Positions 9,656-22,110 of a stretch of DNA of 64,000 nt are shown here, piece after piece. The position numbers were made by a program, and so were the translations under genes. A model generated the notes under the pieces. It ran no database searches and was not told the DNA's origin. It saw only the letters and a program-made list of their open reading frames with translations. The DNA is from Diospyros lotus (Eukaryota; Streptophyta; Magnoliopsida; Ericales; Ebenaceae). How positions within the stretch are numbered: the first letter of the stretch is position 1; each line of letters starts with the position of its first letter. Location of the stretch: positions 14,640,058 through 14,704,057 of the forward strand of contig NC_068345.1 in NCBI RefSeq assembly GCF_014633365.1, in the 5' to 3' direction.

Positions 9656-11609
9656 TGTTATGCGGGTGTGGCCAAGCTTTCAATGGCCCAGATTTGCTGC
9701 AAGTTGGAAAGCTCTTGGCAGGCAAGATTGAGGAAATTTTGTAAGAAAATGAAGAGCGATTTGAGGAAAAATTTTTGGAAGAGTTGTCTGGAGAGATAAG
9801 GCTCGTGTATATATATATATATATATTCAAGAAGTGAAAGATTGGAAGAAGAATGGAAGCCAATGGAGCACATATGGTCGCAAGCAAATGGCTGAGGCAG
9901 AGTAGAGAGATTGAGAGAGAACTGGAACCAAGGAAGGCTAGCCAGAAGCAGTAATCTTGGTGGCCGAGATGTAATCAGAATGGGCCGCAACAAATGGGCA
10001 ACAAACATGGCCGCAAGTAGCGGCCATGACAGCTCGTCAGTGGGCTGGTTGGTGAGCAGGAGAGGTAGCGGAGCTACAACGGTACATGGGAGAGGCCGGT
10101 AGAGGCCGATACGGTGGTCGGTGAGGCCTGAGATGGTCAAAGTTGGCTGCAATAGCTTGCAATTTGCGGCAGCCATGGCCGCAACTTCCAACAAGCTGAG
10201 CGGAGCAGGGGTGAGTAGGGGGCAGCCACCGGTGGGCACGACGACGATCGGCTGCCGATGTAGCGGCTAGCGGGGACGGTGACAAGGTCGATAGTGCGTG
10301 GGTGACAGCAGCTGTGAAGCTGGTTCGCGCGTAGGAAGAGCAGGGGAGGAAGAAGAAGAAAAAGAAAAGTAAAAAAGAAAAAGAAAAAAAATAGAAGAAA
10401 ATGTGGAAAAATCCTAGAAAATTCTGAGAAAATAGGAAATAGAGATTTATTAATATTTCAAAAAATTTGGTAAGGAAATTAGCCAGACACGCATTTAAAG
10501 GTTAGGGCATGCATATCGAGGAAGCCTGGGAGGCTAAGTTAAGATGAGTGGTTTTACTCTAAAATTTATTTATATTATGTTTTGCTTATGTTGAGCGTAA
10601 TATTTATGATGGTTGCTAAATCATATGTAATTTATGCATATTTTATCATATCTGTACATATATTATTGCATCGATAGTCATGATTAATTTCACACGACAT
10701 AATATTATTGGCATATTGATACTTATGCATGGGATGGGATGTCTCCCTGATAGTGTAGCTGTAATTCCCTAAAGGCAATTGATGGAACAACGTTAGGATT
10801 ATCCTAAAAACAGGTTGAGATTCTGCCTAGGCTTCCATGCCGGGCTAGTAGGCCAGGGAAGTTACACTAGGGCATATCTTGTTTATGTATTTGCATCATG
10901 CATTCATGTATTTATTTTTAAACCCTCACTAGAAGATTCATCTTCTAATTGGGTTATACCCCTGGAACATTCAACGTTCCAGATAGGACTTGCAGCTTAG
11001 ACATGGAAGTGGTTGATGATTAGTACTATGTAAGAGTGTTAGGTATTCGAGTGATGTTTTGAGGAACCGATCATGTAATATTTTTTAATATTATTGAGGT
11101 ATCATTTGATTGTATCTAAGGTATTCAGTTATTATCTTTGAAAGATAAGTTTCTATGTATTTTGTATTTGAAAATATATTATGGTACAGATTCTTATGTT
11201 ATGATTTAAGTGAATTCGGTTATGTACTATATTAGGTTTCGATTATTGCTTCTGCATTTATGATGATTACATGTCATATCTTATTGATTCCTATTTTGGT
11301 ATGCTGAGAAGGTAGAACGGAATTGTCGGGAAATGATTTATATTGAGTTTATGTTGAAAAATAAAATATATCCCCAAAATTCCTAAGTTATTTAATGCTC
11401 AAGAAAAGCGGGGCGTTACACATCAGGTTTGCGCCTACTTGCGCAATTTTTGCTGGTGCGTTAATTTGCATCAGTGTTTTTCCTTCTGGTGCGATTATAG
11501 ACAACACTTGGGCGTTCTTCCACCACTGCTTCTTCTCTTCTCTCGTGAATGTCTCTGCATTTCTATTATATTATATATATACATATAGCATGAGCCCTAA
11601 TCTTCTCTA

Positions 11610-12275
11610 GTTTCAGCTATTGGGAGTTTAATGTATGCTCAAGTTTGTACATGTCCAGATATAGCATTTATTGTTGGAATGTTAGGCAAATATTTAAACA
11701 ACCCTAGTATGGATCATTGGTAAACAACAAAACAAGTTATGAGGTACTTACAAAGAACAAAAGATTACATGCTCACATATAGGAGATCAGATCAGTTGGA
11801 GATTATAAGATATTTCGACTTAGATTATGTTGGATGCCAAGACAGTAAGAGATCCACTTCAGGCTATATTTATCTGCTAGTTAGAGGAGCCATTTCTTGG
11901 AGAAGTGCCAAGCAAACACTCATAGTATCTTCCACCATGGAAGTCGAATTTGTGGCATGTTATGAGGCATCTAACCACAAAATATAGCTGCAAAATTTTG
12001 TCACTAGGTTGTGCATTTTGGATGGTATAGAAAGACCACTTAAGTTATATTGTGACAATAAATCAGTAGTTCTGTATTCCAATAACAATAGGAGCTCATC
12101 TAAATCTAAGTATATTGACATAAAGTTCCTAGTTGTGAAGGAAAGAGTGCAGAGTGAACAGATTTTTATATAACACATTAGAACAAATTCCATGATTGTA
12201 GATCCGTTTACAAAAGGATTACCACCTAAGGTCTTTCATGAGCACACTATTCATATGGGGTGTTGTATTGTGTAA
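11610..12275 (+). pseudogene. Copia reverse transcriptase end and RNase H fragment
   Basis: Translation gives the RT/RNase H junction (GSLMYAQVCTCPDIAF), then MRYLQRTKDYML, the RNase H segment DYVGCQDSKRSTSGYIYLL and SSTMEVEFVACYEAS, then a further stretch around LYCDNKS and a terminal HMGC. These are the ordered motifs of copia RNase H. Stops and frame changes (for example after the ASNHKI segment) show it is dead. Gag, protease, integrase and most of RT are absent. It belongs to the copia element whose LTRs lie at 5311-5786 and 12698-13169. Confidence 0.85.
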
Positions 12276-12697
12276 GGGCATCATATTTTAGTGGGAGTTT
12301 GTATTCTCGTTGCTTTATGTTTGATTTTGAAGACATTCTTGTATTTGGATATTTTATGTACAGAAATGAAATTTTCAGTTCATTTCACTATATTATATTA
12401 TGTTTAGTATCGATCTCAATAAGGAATAAGGTAGGACTAGATGGAAATAAACATGTTTGGATCACATCACATGTAATTTCATGCTACACATCCATAATTG
12501 ATCTATGTTATTTGGTTGTATTGGTATACGTGACCATTGATGGATTTTAGTCACGCTAAATGTGACGATGATCGCTTTGATTCTATATCAGTATGATTAA
12601 TGGGCGAGATTGTTTGAAAATACCCTTAATGGTGAATTTTTGGAGCTCATAAGGTTGTGCACATTTGTAAGGTTACAGATGTGGCCCAGTGGAGGAT

Positions 12698-13169
12698 TGT
12701 TAAAAATAAAGGATTCAACATGTAGGGCCATAAATGTATTTTTAAATGTGCAATACTATCTTAAAGTTTAGCCAATTAAAAGTGATCTATAAAGTTTAAT
12801 TTTTTGGACTATTGGATATTAAATTATTATGAATTAATGTGTAGAGACAGAAGTTATATTTTTAAATTAATGTGGGGTCAATTTGGAAATACTAAAAATT
12901 GTTAACTACTAGAAGCAGTTGTATATGGGTCATGATCCCCAATCGTACGTTGGTTTTTAATCTCTCTGCATGCCCATTAATAGAGAAATACCAAGAGAAC
13001 TACATATCAATTGAAAAATCAAAAGGCCCGTTCAATCAGTCATAATAAGAATGGATTCAGGTATGCTTCGACTGTCCTTGTTCTTTATCTTCTCTTTGAA
13101 TCAAGATGGAAATTAAAACCATTTTTAACTCATTATGTTTGGATATAATGGTTTCTGTAATTTTCTTCA
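12698..13169 (+). repeat. 3' LTR of the copia element
   Basis: Begins TGTTAAAAATAAAGG after a purine-rich tract, ends TTCTTCA, and is followed by the target duplication TATTA. It is the partner of 5311-5786. Confidence 0.87.
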
Positions 13170-13621
13170 TATTAAAATTAATTTATTACAAACATATATT
13201 CATATTCTCCTAGGCTGTATGAAAATAGAAAATAAAAACTAAAAGCAACACGAATAATAATCTTTCTAATTTTACGTATTTTGATGCCTACACATGTTAC
13301 ACTTATGAACTGTTCATTTACCAATGCATATACATATTCAATTTTTTTTGTATAAGAAATAGTTATTAAAATAAACTTATTACATGATTAACATATTCAC
13401 ATTCTTTGTTCGGAATATGCTAAAAAGAATGTGAACGAAACAAATTGATTATTAATAATTCTTTTAACTCTACATTTGGTACATTAAATTTATTTGTAGA
13501 AACCATTAATTTCCTCTTCTTGAACTATAAATTTTTACATATTCACTTTCATCATTTTGAATATTTCTTAGTAGGGTCGGCCTTGAGAGTAGGAAATCAA
13601 GGCAGTTGCCTTGGGCCCCTT

Positions 13622-16198
13622 TATAATACCCAGGAATGATTTGAGGCTATAAATAATATTCAATGAAGGGTACAAGTGGAATTATCGAAAGAATAAGGCT
13701 ATAGGACACACTATTGCATTCTTAGGTGACCGAAATGGCCTGAGGGAGTACCCCGGACGCTAGATAGCCAAGGAAAATGGTATAGTATTGACGAGTGATA
13801 CGAATTATGATTTTTAGTGATGAAGGAAATTGGATCGAGAACAGTTTTCGATACAACTATGGACTGGGCTGAGAAAATCGAATCGACGTAGGAGACATCC
13901 GAAAAATCAACGGAGTGTGTCAAGGACCTATATTTTATGTATAAAACAACCCTTAAGTGATTTCGGGTTGAAACGAATGGATTTAAGGTCAAAATGATCG
14001 ATCGAGCCTAAGTGTAATTTTCTATAATTCCCTGAGGGAGGTCAAAACGGTAATTTTTCAAAAATTTCGAGGGTCAAATGAGATGTACTAAACTTATGCG
14101 TCTTTGTGGTATTGTTAGAAAGATCAGGGGGCAAGGAGAAAGGGTAGAAATGTCATTTGAAGAAAATTGGGGGCTAAAATGGAAAAAAAAAACAAAACTC
14201 CATGGTGTGAAACCGACCGGCAACCTGTGGCTGTCGACCAGCCTCCCTAAAGCGTCGGGAAGCTTGCCTGGAGGCTCGGGGATAGCCTCCAGGTGATGAT
14301 GGTCGCGTTAGGAGTGGCCATTAGCCGAGAATTGCTGTGATGTGATCAGTTTTTAAAAGCAAATGGGATCGAATTTTTGGCCAGATTTTTCGAGGGATTT
14401 TAAGCATGATTTAGGGCTAGATGATGGGATTAAAGGCTAGATCTGGTGTAAAGGATAAGAATGGGCGAGATTTGGTGGGTTTTGGCGTCGAAATCGGGTA
14501 TAAATAGCCAACCAAGGCCGAGGGTTTCAAAAGGAATCGAGAGAAATTCAGGGCGTTTTGGGTTGAATCGAGCAAAGAGGATATGGGGCTTTTGATCTTT
14601 CTATTGTGGGGATCATTTCTGGGGAAAATGGGAGAGTTTGGCATAAGATTCTTCGAGTTTCAGCGAGATGGCCGGAAAGTCGGGCTCGACAGAGCCCCGA
14701 CCTGCAACAGCCTTTTAAGGCTTCTTTCGGTGACTATTTTCGGTGGTTGAATTCTCCATTGAGGTCAACTAGAGGAGGGCTTCAAGCCCCAGTAGTCAAA
14801 TCAGGCATCGGAGGTCATCGCCGGTGACCGTGGCCAGAGAAGAAGATCGGAGAAGACAGCTGGCGCGTGTGCATGCGCAGACTTCAGCCTCACCCATGCT
14901 CCAGCACGTGAGGGCGCGTGAGGTACAACCGGGCCTGAAATTAATTCCATTATTTTGATAAAATTATTTTAGAAATATTGGTATAAAAATATTTGGAAGA
15001 ACTGGGTGTTTGGTATTTATTATGATTTTTCGAGGGGAATAAATGTTTGAAAAATAGGGAAAAATAGAAAATAGATGAAATTATGGGGAAAATGGAAATA
15101 TTAATTTCTGAGGTCTTAATGGTAAATAGGAGATGATTGGGTTTTGGAAAGAATGATTGCACGTTTTTTGAGACACGGCACATTTTTCGAGGAGAAAATC
15201 GAACTTTTCCGAACTGAGGTGAGTGGTCTGACTCTAGTTTTACCCTTGTTTTGGAAATGTCTTGGTGTGAGTGTAATGAGTTCAGGTGAGCGATCTTACC
15301 AGAACTCGAGATGCTATGCTTATGCGTTTTATTTATGTATTCATGGCATCATTTGCATATTGATCATGTGGTATATTGCATCAACTGTTTTTACTTGCAA
15401 AAGAGTCGGTGCATGGCGTGTGATTTTCATATCATCGGGGCATGGATTTTCGTGTCGTTGTTGGGTCCGTATGGGACAGGATGGGGTCTTCTTGAGAATG
15501 GGAAAAGGTCAATCTTGATGAACGAGTAACATGGTAGGGCATTTGAGAGATTAAGTATGTCGCGGCAAGGTCAATCTCAGCGGTGTGTGGAATAGATTTT
15601 CCACGAGAGGTTGAGTATGTCAGGGAGATTTCTCAAGTTAGATGTGTTTGTATGGTGTCGTTTTGTCTGTGTATGCCATGCTTGTATGTTTTTCATGCAT
15701 TATGTAAACTGTTTCATGCCGTCACTTAGATGTTTTGTCATCTAACCTGGGTTATGCCCCTAGAACGTTCAATGTACCAGCCAAGGACTGTTACAAGGGC
15801 AAGGACATGGCCGGTTGAAGGTCAATTATGCTTAGATTGATAGTCATTGTAACTTTTGGGGGTTTTAGTATGTATTTTAGCTTGTGTATGAATAGTTATA
15901 CGATAACGTTGTTATCATTTGGGTTATCTGTATTATGTATTTTGTTATGGAAATACTATGTAAGAATCACGGTGTTTGATGTTAATGTATCCATTGCGTT
16001 ATGATATGCCTCGTTTGGTTGTTAAGATTATTAATCTTGTTAAGTTAAACGGGCAAGACTGGAGTTTTCGGGATCCTATATGTGCATGTGAAGGTTGTTC
16101 TTATCACACCTCGTGTGTTGAACTTAGAGGAAAAAAAAAAAAAAAAGATTTCAAAAAATACCCTTATAGTGACACGCCTAGCGAGGCGAGGTGTTACA
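13622..16198 (+). mobile_element. Chromovirus-like solo LTR, second copy
   Basis: Starts TATAATACCCAGG and ends AGGTGTTACA. It shares ordered blocks with 6078-11420, including GGGTTATGCCCCTAGAACGTTCAA near 15750. A TATA box (TATAAATAG, 14499-14507) and a GC-rich transcribed-type region follow. The flanks are CCCTT and CCCCC, an imperfect 5-bp duplication. No gag-pol is attached. The element is inside the hAT-type repeat. Confidence 0.75.
14499..14507 (+). promoter_or_regulatory. TATA box of the LTR promoter
   Basis: TATAAATAG sits about 880 bases into the LTR. Transcription would start near 14530 if it is active. Confidence 0.4.
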
Positions 16199-16641
16199 CC
16201 CCCCACCAAGGCCGGTCCTAGCCTTGTTGGCATGGGCCCATCTCAAATTTTAATAAATTAGTTTGGGCCATTTTATGTTTAATTAATTTTAAATTAAAAA
16301 AAATTAAACTAATAAAAGAAAATAATAAATTGATTTGATGTAGGTGGCAGGCTGTAGGCACAATCATGCGCCTGTAGAAAGAAATTTGAAAATCACCACC
16401 CTCTTCTTCTCGGACTACCAGTGCTAATTCCATTTATATATATATATATATAATATTATATAATAATATATGTAATAAATAAAATTTTCAGCCTAGAAAG
16501 AAGTCTTCATTTCCATTTTGTTGTTGCTCCAGCCTCCAGTGCGTGCAACTGCATCTAGCATCCCTCTCATCTTAGATATAAGGGCCCATATAAAATTTCA
16601 CTTAGGACTCCTAACATCTTTGGGCCGGCCCTATTTCTTAG

Positions 16642-17417
16642 CATCTAAGGTAAAATTCATCTTTGAATTTCCATCAGCTTCTTTGGTTTACTAAATTTAT
16701 TCTCCATTTTCATTTGCGTTTATGCTTACTTATTGTAGCTGTTATTTTTTGTTTGTATGGCCATGCAACCAGTTAACGGTTTTCTCCAATCCTATAACTA
16801 TTTTTTTCTTGGTAACATTTGTTTTATATAATTGTTGTAAGTATTGTTCTTTATGTAATGCTACCATTCTATATTATTTTTTATGTTTTGTATTTTAGTT
16901 CTTTGATCTCTTTTATTGATGTAATTGCTTAATATCTTAGTTGTTTATTTTTTCTGGGTTGTTTTGTTAAATTATGTGTCTTATGTTCATGATTACTTTT
17001 GATCACTATATATAATGTGTTTTGATCGAAAGAAATAATATATATTAACAAACAAATTGTTTGCTACATATTATATATTTTTATATTATATTTTGTAGAA
17101 ACAATATATATTTTTATTTCTAATTAGGTATAAACTGTATAACTATATTTTTATTCCCACAATTTAAAACTTCTAAATTTTTTTTCTACGACTAATATAT
17201 ATTTATACCTAAAGTTTTAATTTTTTGAGCAACATTGTTTACTTTATACTAAATGATGATGATGTTGCAACTCAAATAATAATTATATTTGAGTTGGACC
17301 TCACATAATAAAATAAGGTATCATATGAAGTGAGGGCCACATAATAATTATATTTGATTAATAATTATATTTGATTTATCACATTAATATTGATTAGTAT
17401 AAACTATGTGACGTTAT
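16642..17417. other. AT-rich DNA, no gene seen
   Basis: Long T-rich runs and TATATT repeats; no frame, TSD pair or structured repeat was recognised. Confidence 0.55.
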
Positions 17418-17426
17418 TTAAAAAAT

Positions 17427-17806
17427 GGTAAATTCTATGAAACCTCCTTGCACTTAGGGTTATGTGCAACTTACTCCCTGCGCTTTCGATTACATCAAAA
17501 AAAACCCCTTACACTTTCAAAATGCTGCAATCAGCCATAATCTATTGTTATTTTACATAATTTTGTGCAATCTATTGGTTGATTAATGCAAAATTATGTA
17601 TTTTTTTTATATACGTACTAAAATTCTTTATGTAGAATTATGTATTTTGTATGTAAATTATTGTACAAAATTATGTAAAATAATAATAAATTATAGCTGA
17701 TTGCAACATTTTGAAAGTGTAAAGAGATTTTTTGATGCAATCAAAAGCACAGGAGAGGTAAGTTGCATATGACCTTAAGTGTAGGGGGATTTCATATAAT
17801 TTACCC
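17427..17806. mobile_element. Foldback MITE, MULE-like (9-bp TSD)
   Basis: The two arms are inverted for about 145 bases: GGTAAATTCTATGAAACCTCC from 17428 pairs with the reverse complement ending TTTACCC at 17806. Blocks such as GCTGCAATCAGCCATAAT are mirrored in order. TTTAAAAAA (17418-17426) is repeated at 17807-17815. Long inverted repeats with a 9-bp duplication fit Mutator-like miniature elements. Confidence 0.82.
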
Positions 17807-18208
17807 TTTAAAAAATCAAAACTCTTTATACCTACTAATTATTATTGCATGTTTGCATACCAATTTCTACACATTCTTTGCTTATTACAGTAGCATAAGG
17901 TAAGTGAATCCAAATCTTGCAATCTATTATAATAATTTTTTTTATTTATGTTTAAAATAGTCAACATGCAATTTAAGGTAGTGACTCCATTGTATTATTT
18001 CATGAATTTGTATCTCATTTTAAATTCTTGTGATAGAAGGGTGAACCCGATTCCTTCCCCGAAAAGTTGAACAAATAATTGGGTAAAAAAATACTTTTTA
18101 AAATTTAGATTATAAAATATAATTTAAATCAGACCTATTTCTTGTACACTATGAGAAGGATGATGAATAAAGAAACCATTATCGATACTTTCCTAGGTAC
18201 TGTTAGTG

Positions 18209-20392
18209 TTAGTACTCTAATGCTAGATTTAAATGACGTCTAGTGTGTGTGACGGGGCCTAATGACGATCTTGCATGTCATTAAAATGGTCATATTTTTA
18301 TTCATACATCTCCAATTATATATGAATGAGTCCCTAGATATCCTATTGATCTTATTCTTAAATTATTAAGAATATGTGACAAAAATCTATAATATAGGAT
18401 TTCTTAAAGTAATTCCTAATCATAAGATTTCTTATAAGGGATTTATGATTAATCGACTATATGTGCACATGGACTACTACATTTGATTAGTATGAAATAT
18501 TAACAATAAAGGATGGTGAGTCATATGCCGTATATATTTCATGAGATGTTGATAGTAGATATATACATAAGTGTTGGTTGAACATCTGTTAAATGTGACG
18601 CATGTAACAGAGCACATGACTGAGAGAATTAATGGTATGTTATTGGTTTTTGATTGTGTATTTGGTCCTCAAACTAGAGGCAGCATGGTTGTCTTGTATC
18701 TCGGTGTTAGGGATTTGTTATTGAGTGCAACCATCTAGTGTGAGAGGTGGGAATGCTTTTTGTGTGGTTTCTATACAATGGTGTATGGAGCTAAATGATT
18801 ACTGATGGGATCAATTGACCTCTGGAATGAGGCGAACATCTTATACAATCTTAGTTGGTTGGTGATTATAGAAATCCTTAGCCAAGTTACACACAATTGG
18901 AAAGGAGTTTTCGATATTACAAAAAGTTTCAATGTATCATCTCGATCGACCCAAACTGGATCTTGGCATAGTTATTGAATCTCGTGACTTTAATCAGTCC
19001 ATGGCTTTTGCTCAGTCCAAATGTTAGTCAATTAAAGGATTATAGTGCACGATAATTGAAATCCATAATAGGTTTACAATAAGCATTGACATCATTATTG
19101 ATAGGATCATCTTGAGCCTATGCCAGAGTTACTCGAGATCTTTCGGGGTGCTTTGAGAAGATGGACAGATCCTCATAGTTGGTCAAAATATTTGATTAAT
19201 GTCAAAGAGTTTAATGTGTTCTAATTGTTACTCAGCTGTAAACCTAAAAGTTCACAGCCAAGCTAGGCGTATCATTAGATTGGTGATACATAGTTATCAT
19301 TGTATTCTTAATCATCATTAAGGAGCTAATGATGATGGGCATTGTTAAAGAGTTAACAAAGGGATCATCAGACTATTAAGAGTTAATAGTGGGAGACATT
19401 AAGAGTTAATGGATATCATTAAGAGTTAACGAGCATGCTATTAAGAGTTAACAGGAGGTCTAGTTCCATTAAGTGTTTGTGGAAAGGCTGTTAAGAGTTA
19501 GTAGCAAGTCTTGATGTAATTTTCCAAAAGTTGTAAATTGAAGAAGACAAATAGTCAAACGATTTGGGAAAATATCTAGAACTATTGATAGTTTTCTTGC
19601 AACAGTCGACAGTTTCTTTAGGCGACATTTCACCCACATGCCAGTCTTCTATCACTTTCGATGACATAGCACTTAATGCTCTATCGCCTTGATTTATCTT
19701 TAGACGCATTAATGAAATTAAAAAGAGTGGGAGAAATTGGTTTCTCTTTAGTTGGGTCTTTTGACTGTTTTGGCTACTGGGGCACAAGCTTCTCGACTGC
19801 TTGCTTGATGCCTTATTTTTCTTCTTCCTCCTTGTTCTAGTTGCTTCCTTCGTCTCTTACTCTCGTCTTTTTATTCCTCATGATCCCAAAGGCCATGTGA
19901 TGGTCACCGTCCATTTTGATATCTAACTAATAACCATGCATCACTTTCGTACTAGACTCGACTAACACGAGCCCGACAAAGGGTTATAGGCGATACTTAG
20001 GGGTGGGCTGACTTGGTCCCCTATGCTTGTAGGGGTGGCTTGGTGAGCCAAGTTACATATTTGGAGAAGCCAATGATAGATTGTGGATAGTAGTTCGGGA
20101 GAAACTCATGAAAAGTTCGTGAGAGCTTGAAAGATAGCAAAATGGTTTGTGCTTGAGGCGCAATAGAAGCATCAATTGATAGCAACATCATCGGATGACG
20201 TAACAATTATCATTTTGTATTTCAGTTTGATGCTTATATGTGTGTGTGTGTGTGTGCATATAGCTATATTCATTAGTGTCTTGCAAGAACTGATCCATTT
20301 CTGTCGCATTTTGTTTTGGTTTTTAAAAAAGTTTTGAAAGTCGACTTGTGTTTTTGCTCATACTGTTTAGTGTTAGTGTATTCTTTCAATGG
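18209..20392 (+). mobile_element. Retroelement LTR-like block (copy 1), plus orientation
   Basis: From TGTTAGTGTTAGTAC the sequence matches, in inverted orientation and diverged, the block 24060-24797 (for example ATGAATGAGTCCCTAGATATC and the GATGGTGAGTCA region). Its right end resembles the sequence just outside the primer-binding site of copy 2. It ends directly before a TGGTATCAGAG primer-binding site at 20394, so it behaves as a 5' LTR of about 2.2 kb. No pol follows. Confidence 0.55.
19300..19505. repeat. Iterated ATTAAGAGTTAA motif
   Basis: Seven or so copies of CATTAAGAGTTAACG-type words, spaced 25-35 bases. Shorter relatives (CATCAAGAGTTGATG) occur inside both B blocks, near 21140-21170 and inverted at 25640-25745. 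Confidence 0.65.
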
Positions 20393-20393
20393 T

Positions 20394-20404
20394 ATCAGAG
20401 ACTT
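20394..20404 (+). other. Primer-binding site of the copy 1 retroelement
   Basis: TGGTATCAGAG, complementary to the 3' end of plant initiator Met tRNA, directly after the LTR-like block. Confidence 0.6.
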
Positions 20405-22110
20405 GACTCTGTGTTTACATCTTACACAGGTGTTTGTGTGATTTGTGCATGTTTTAGACATGTTGTTTGCTTGTTGTTTTTGTAGAATTTCCATAAACAA
20501 TCGACTAGTTTTTCAAAACTCTCAATCGTTTTTGTCTTTTGTCAATGAAACGGTTGACCAATTCAGGAAGACCGTTGACTAGTTTAAGAAAATACATAAA
20601 AATTGTCGACATGTTTTAGAAATTATCGATCGTTTTAGGAAAACCTAGTAAATCTATCGACAACCCTCAGAAATAGTCAACCATTTTGGTTTGATGGGAG
20701 AATTGTCAACTAGTTTGTGAAATTGGTCAATCGTTTTCTGTAACACTGTTAAGCTGTTGACCATTTTGAAGCATTGTAACCTTTGCCAATTTTGGTCTCT
20801 CAGTAGGTGCTAGAATGCAATGAGATTGCATTGGATAGCAATACCGAGAGGTTTTTTTACATGAGATGTCAAATAGTCTGAAACATGGCATACATTACAT
20901 AAACACAATTTATTTAAATTTAATTGTTAAACGTGCACTATTATTTCGGTGAGATCGAATGGGTGATCATGGACTAGATTCAATGTGATCGAATAGATGG
21001 TTGAATGAATGAATATTGAAGGTATTTAATGAGATTAGATTGTAATTATTCTTTCATTTAGTATGTAAGAGAGACATAAGTCTCCATTTTATTTTTTATT
21101 TGTTAGATTTTAATGTATTGTACATTAGTCTTTGTAAATTGAAGAAGAAGCATCAAGTGTTGATGTGATAGAGCAAGGAGGCATTAAGAGTTGGTGACTC
21201 AAAGAACATATGAGATATCTGTGTATGTATGTTTCTCTTATACCTTCCTTAATTAAATCTAGAGACTCAAATTTAATTAATAGTCAAAGTTCATAATCAT
21301 CTATTTATTTTATTTATATGCATTTGTTTTGTGATGTATGTGATACATGTTGAAAAACTTATGCATATGCAAGGTGAGACCTTAAAATAAAAACCAAAAA
21401 TCTTCCCATATAGTGTAAAATTATTATTAGATTAAAATGGTAAATGTGATCATCATGGCCCTCCATCATCATAGAGAATCATCGCTAGATTGGGTGGGAT
21501 GGGGCATTTCATGAGAGTTGATTGATGTTCCTATCTAAAGCATGTGATATTGTTAGTGTCCCCATACAGATGTGGCTAACATACCACCATAGTGTTGAGG
21601 TCATAAACGTTTAAATGGATCATTGGCTGAGACGCGAGTCAAATCTAACCGTGTCATCTACCAACAAACCACCATAGTGTTGAGGATTTGATGGCACATG
21701 GATTGAAGATTGAACCCCACATGAGATGTGGAAGGAAATAGTTGCCTACTTGAATATCTGGGTATCCCAACAAACCACCATACTGCTAAAGGGTATTTAT
21801 GTAGAAGAGAACTTGATCACCCACTACTACGAGTCCTAACGGATTTGCAGTTACCACCTAGGAAGTGTGGGATTCAAAAAGTTTAGTAGGAGGTACTATT
21901 TGGTTTGAGACCAAAACTAGATGGTTAAGCAATATAAAATCAACTAACACTCTTTAAATTATTTCTAGAACTTTTCTCTTAGAAATGACAAACTCTTCAA
22001 ACCCTAATTCTCAAGTATTGGACCAAATCATCCTTAACTGAACCAAACTTTAGTGATTCGCATAGAGATTTGAAAATAGTTCTCAGCAGAGAGTACATAT
22101 ATATATATAT
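20405..22110 (+). mobile_element. Retroelement leader block (copy 1)
   Basis: This non-coding sequence aligns, inverted, with 24810-26396 over many blocks: the GTTGAC-rich part (20490-20780), GCATACATTACATA, TAAGTCTCCATTT and CATTTGTTTTGTGATGTATG. It lies just downstream of the primer-binding site, so it is the leader of a retroelement that lacks a coding region here. Confidence 0.6.

Larger units (their letters stand above)
6078..11420 (+). mobile_element. Chromovirus-like Ty3/gypsy solo LTR, split by a Helitron (TSD CATCA)
   Basis: CATCA lies immediately before 6078 and immediately after 11420. The start TATAATACTCGAG resembles TATAATACCCAGG of the second copy at 13622, and the end is GGGGCGTTACA. 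Removing the Helitron (6643-9655) leaves about 2.33 kb. Blocks shared with 13622-16198 include the sector 6180-6500 and the phrase GGGTTATACCCCTGGAACATTCAA near 10950. Long LTRs of this type with a TGTAA...TTACA frame are known from Del/Tekay chromoviruses. No internal gag-pol is present, so it is a solo LTR. Confidence 0.82.
5311..13169 (+). mobile_element. Decayed Ty1/copia element, host of a nested insertion stack (TSD TATTA)
   Basis: Two diverged LTRs (5311-5786 and 12698-13169, about 475 bases each) are flanked by the same 5 bases, TATTA, at 5306-5310 and 13170-13174. A primer-binding site TGGTATTAGAGCC (5789-5801) follows the 5' LTR and a purine-rich GTGGAGGAT precedes the 3' LTR. Only the end of reverse transcriptase and RNase H remain of pol (about 11610-12275). 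The rest of the interior is a chromovirus solo LTR carrying a Helitron. LTR divergence is substantial, so this is the oldest layer of the stack. Confidence 0.88.
13572..16633. mobile_element. hAT-type element with 8-bp TSD, split by an LTR
   Basis: The termini TAGGGTCGGCC (13572) and GGGCCGGCCCTA (ending 16633) are inverted. Each is flanked by TTTCTTAG (13564-13571 and 16634-16641), an exact 8-bp duplication typical of hAT transposons. Almost all of the 3.06 kb is a chromovirus-like LTR (13622-16198); the element itself is about 490 bases. A second terminus-like start (AAGGCCGGTCCTAG, about 16206) suggests a duplicated end or an earlier nested relative. No transposase frame. Confidence 0.8.

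Noticed and set aside
19370..19500. Regular repeats with spacers, considered as a CRISPR array
   Set aside because: Repeat units are short, variable and AT-rich in plant nuclear DNA; no cas genes; they fit retroelement U3 repeats.
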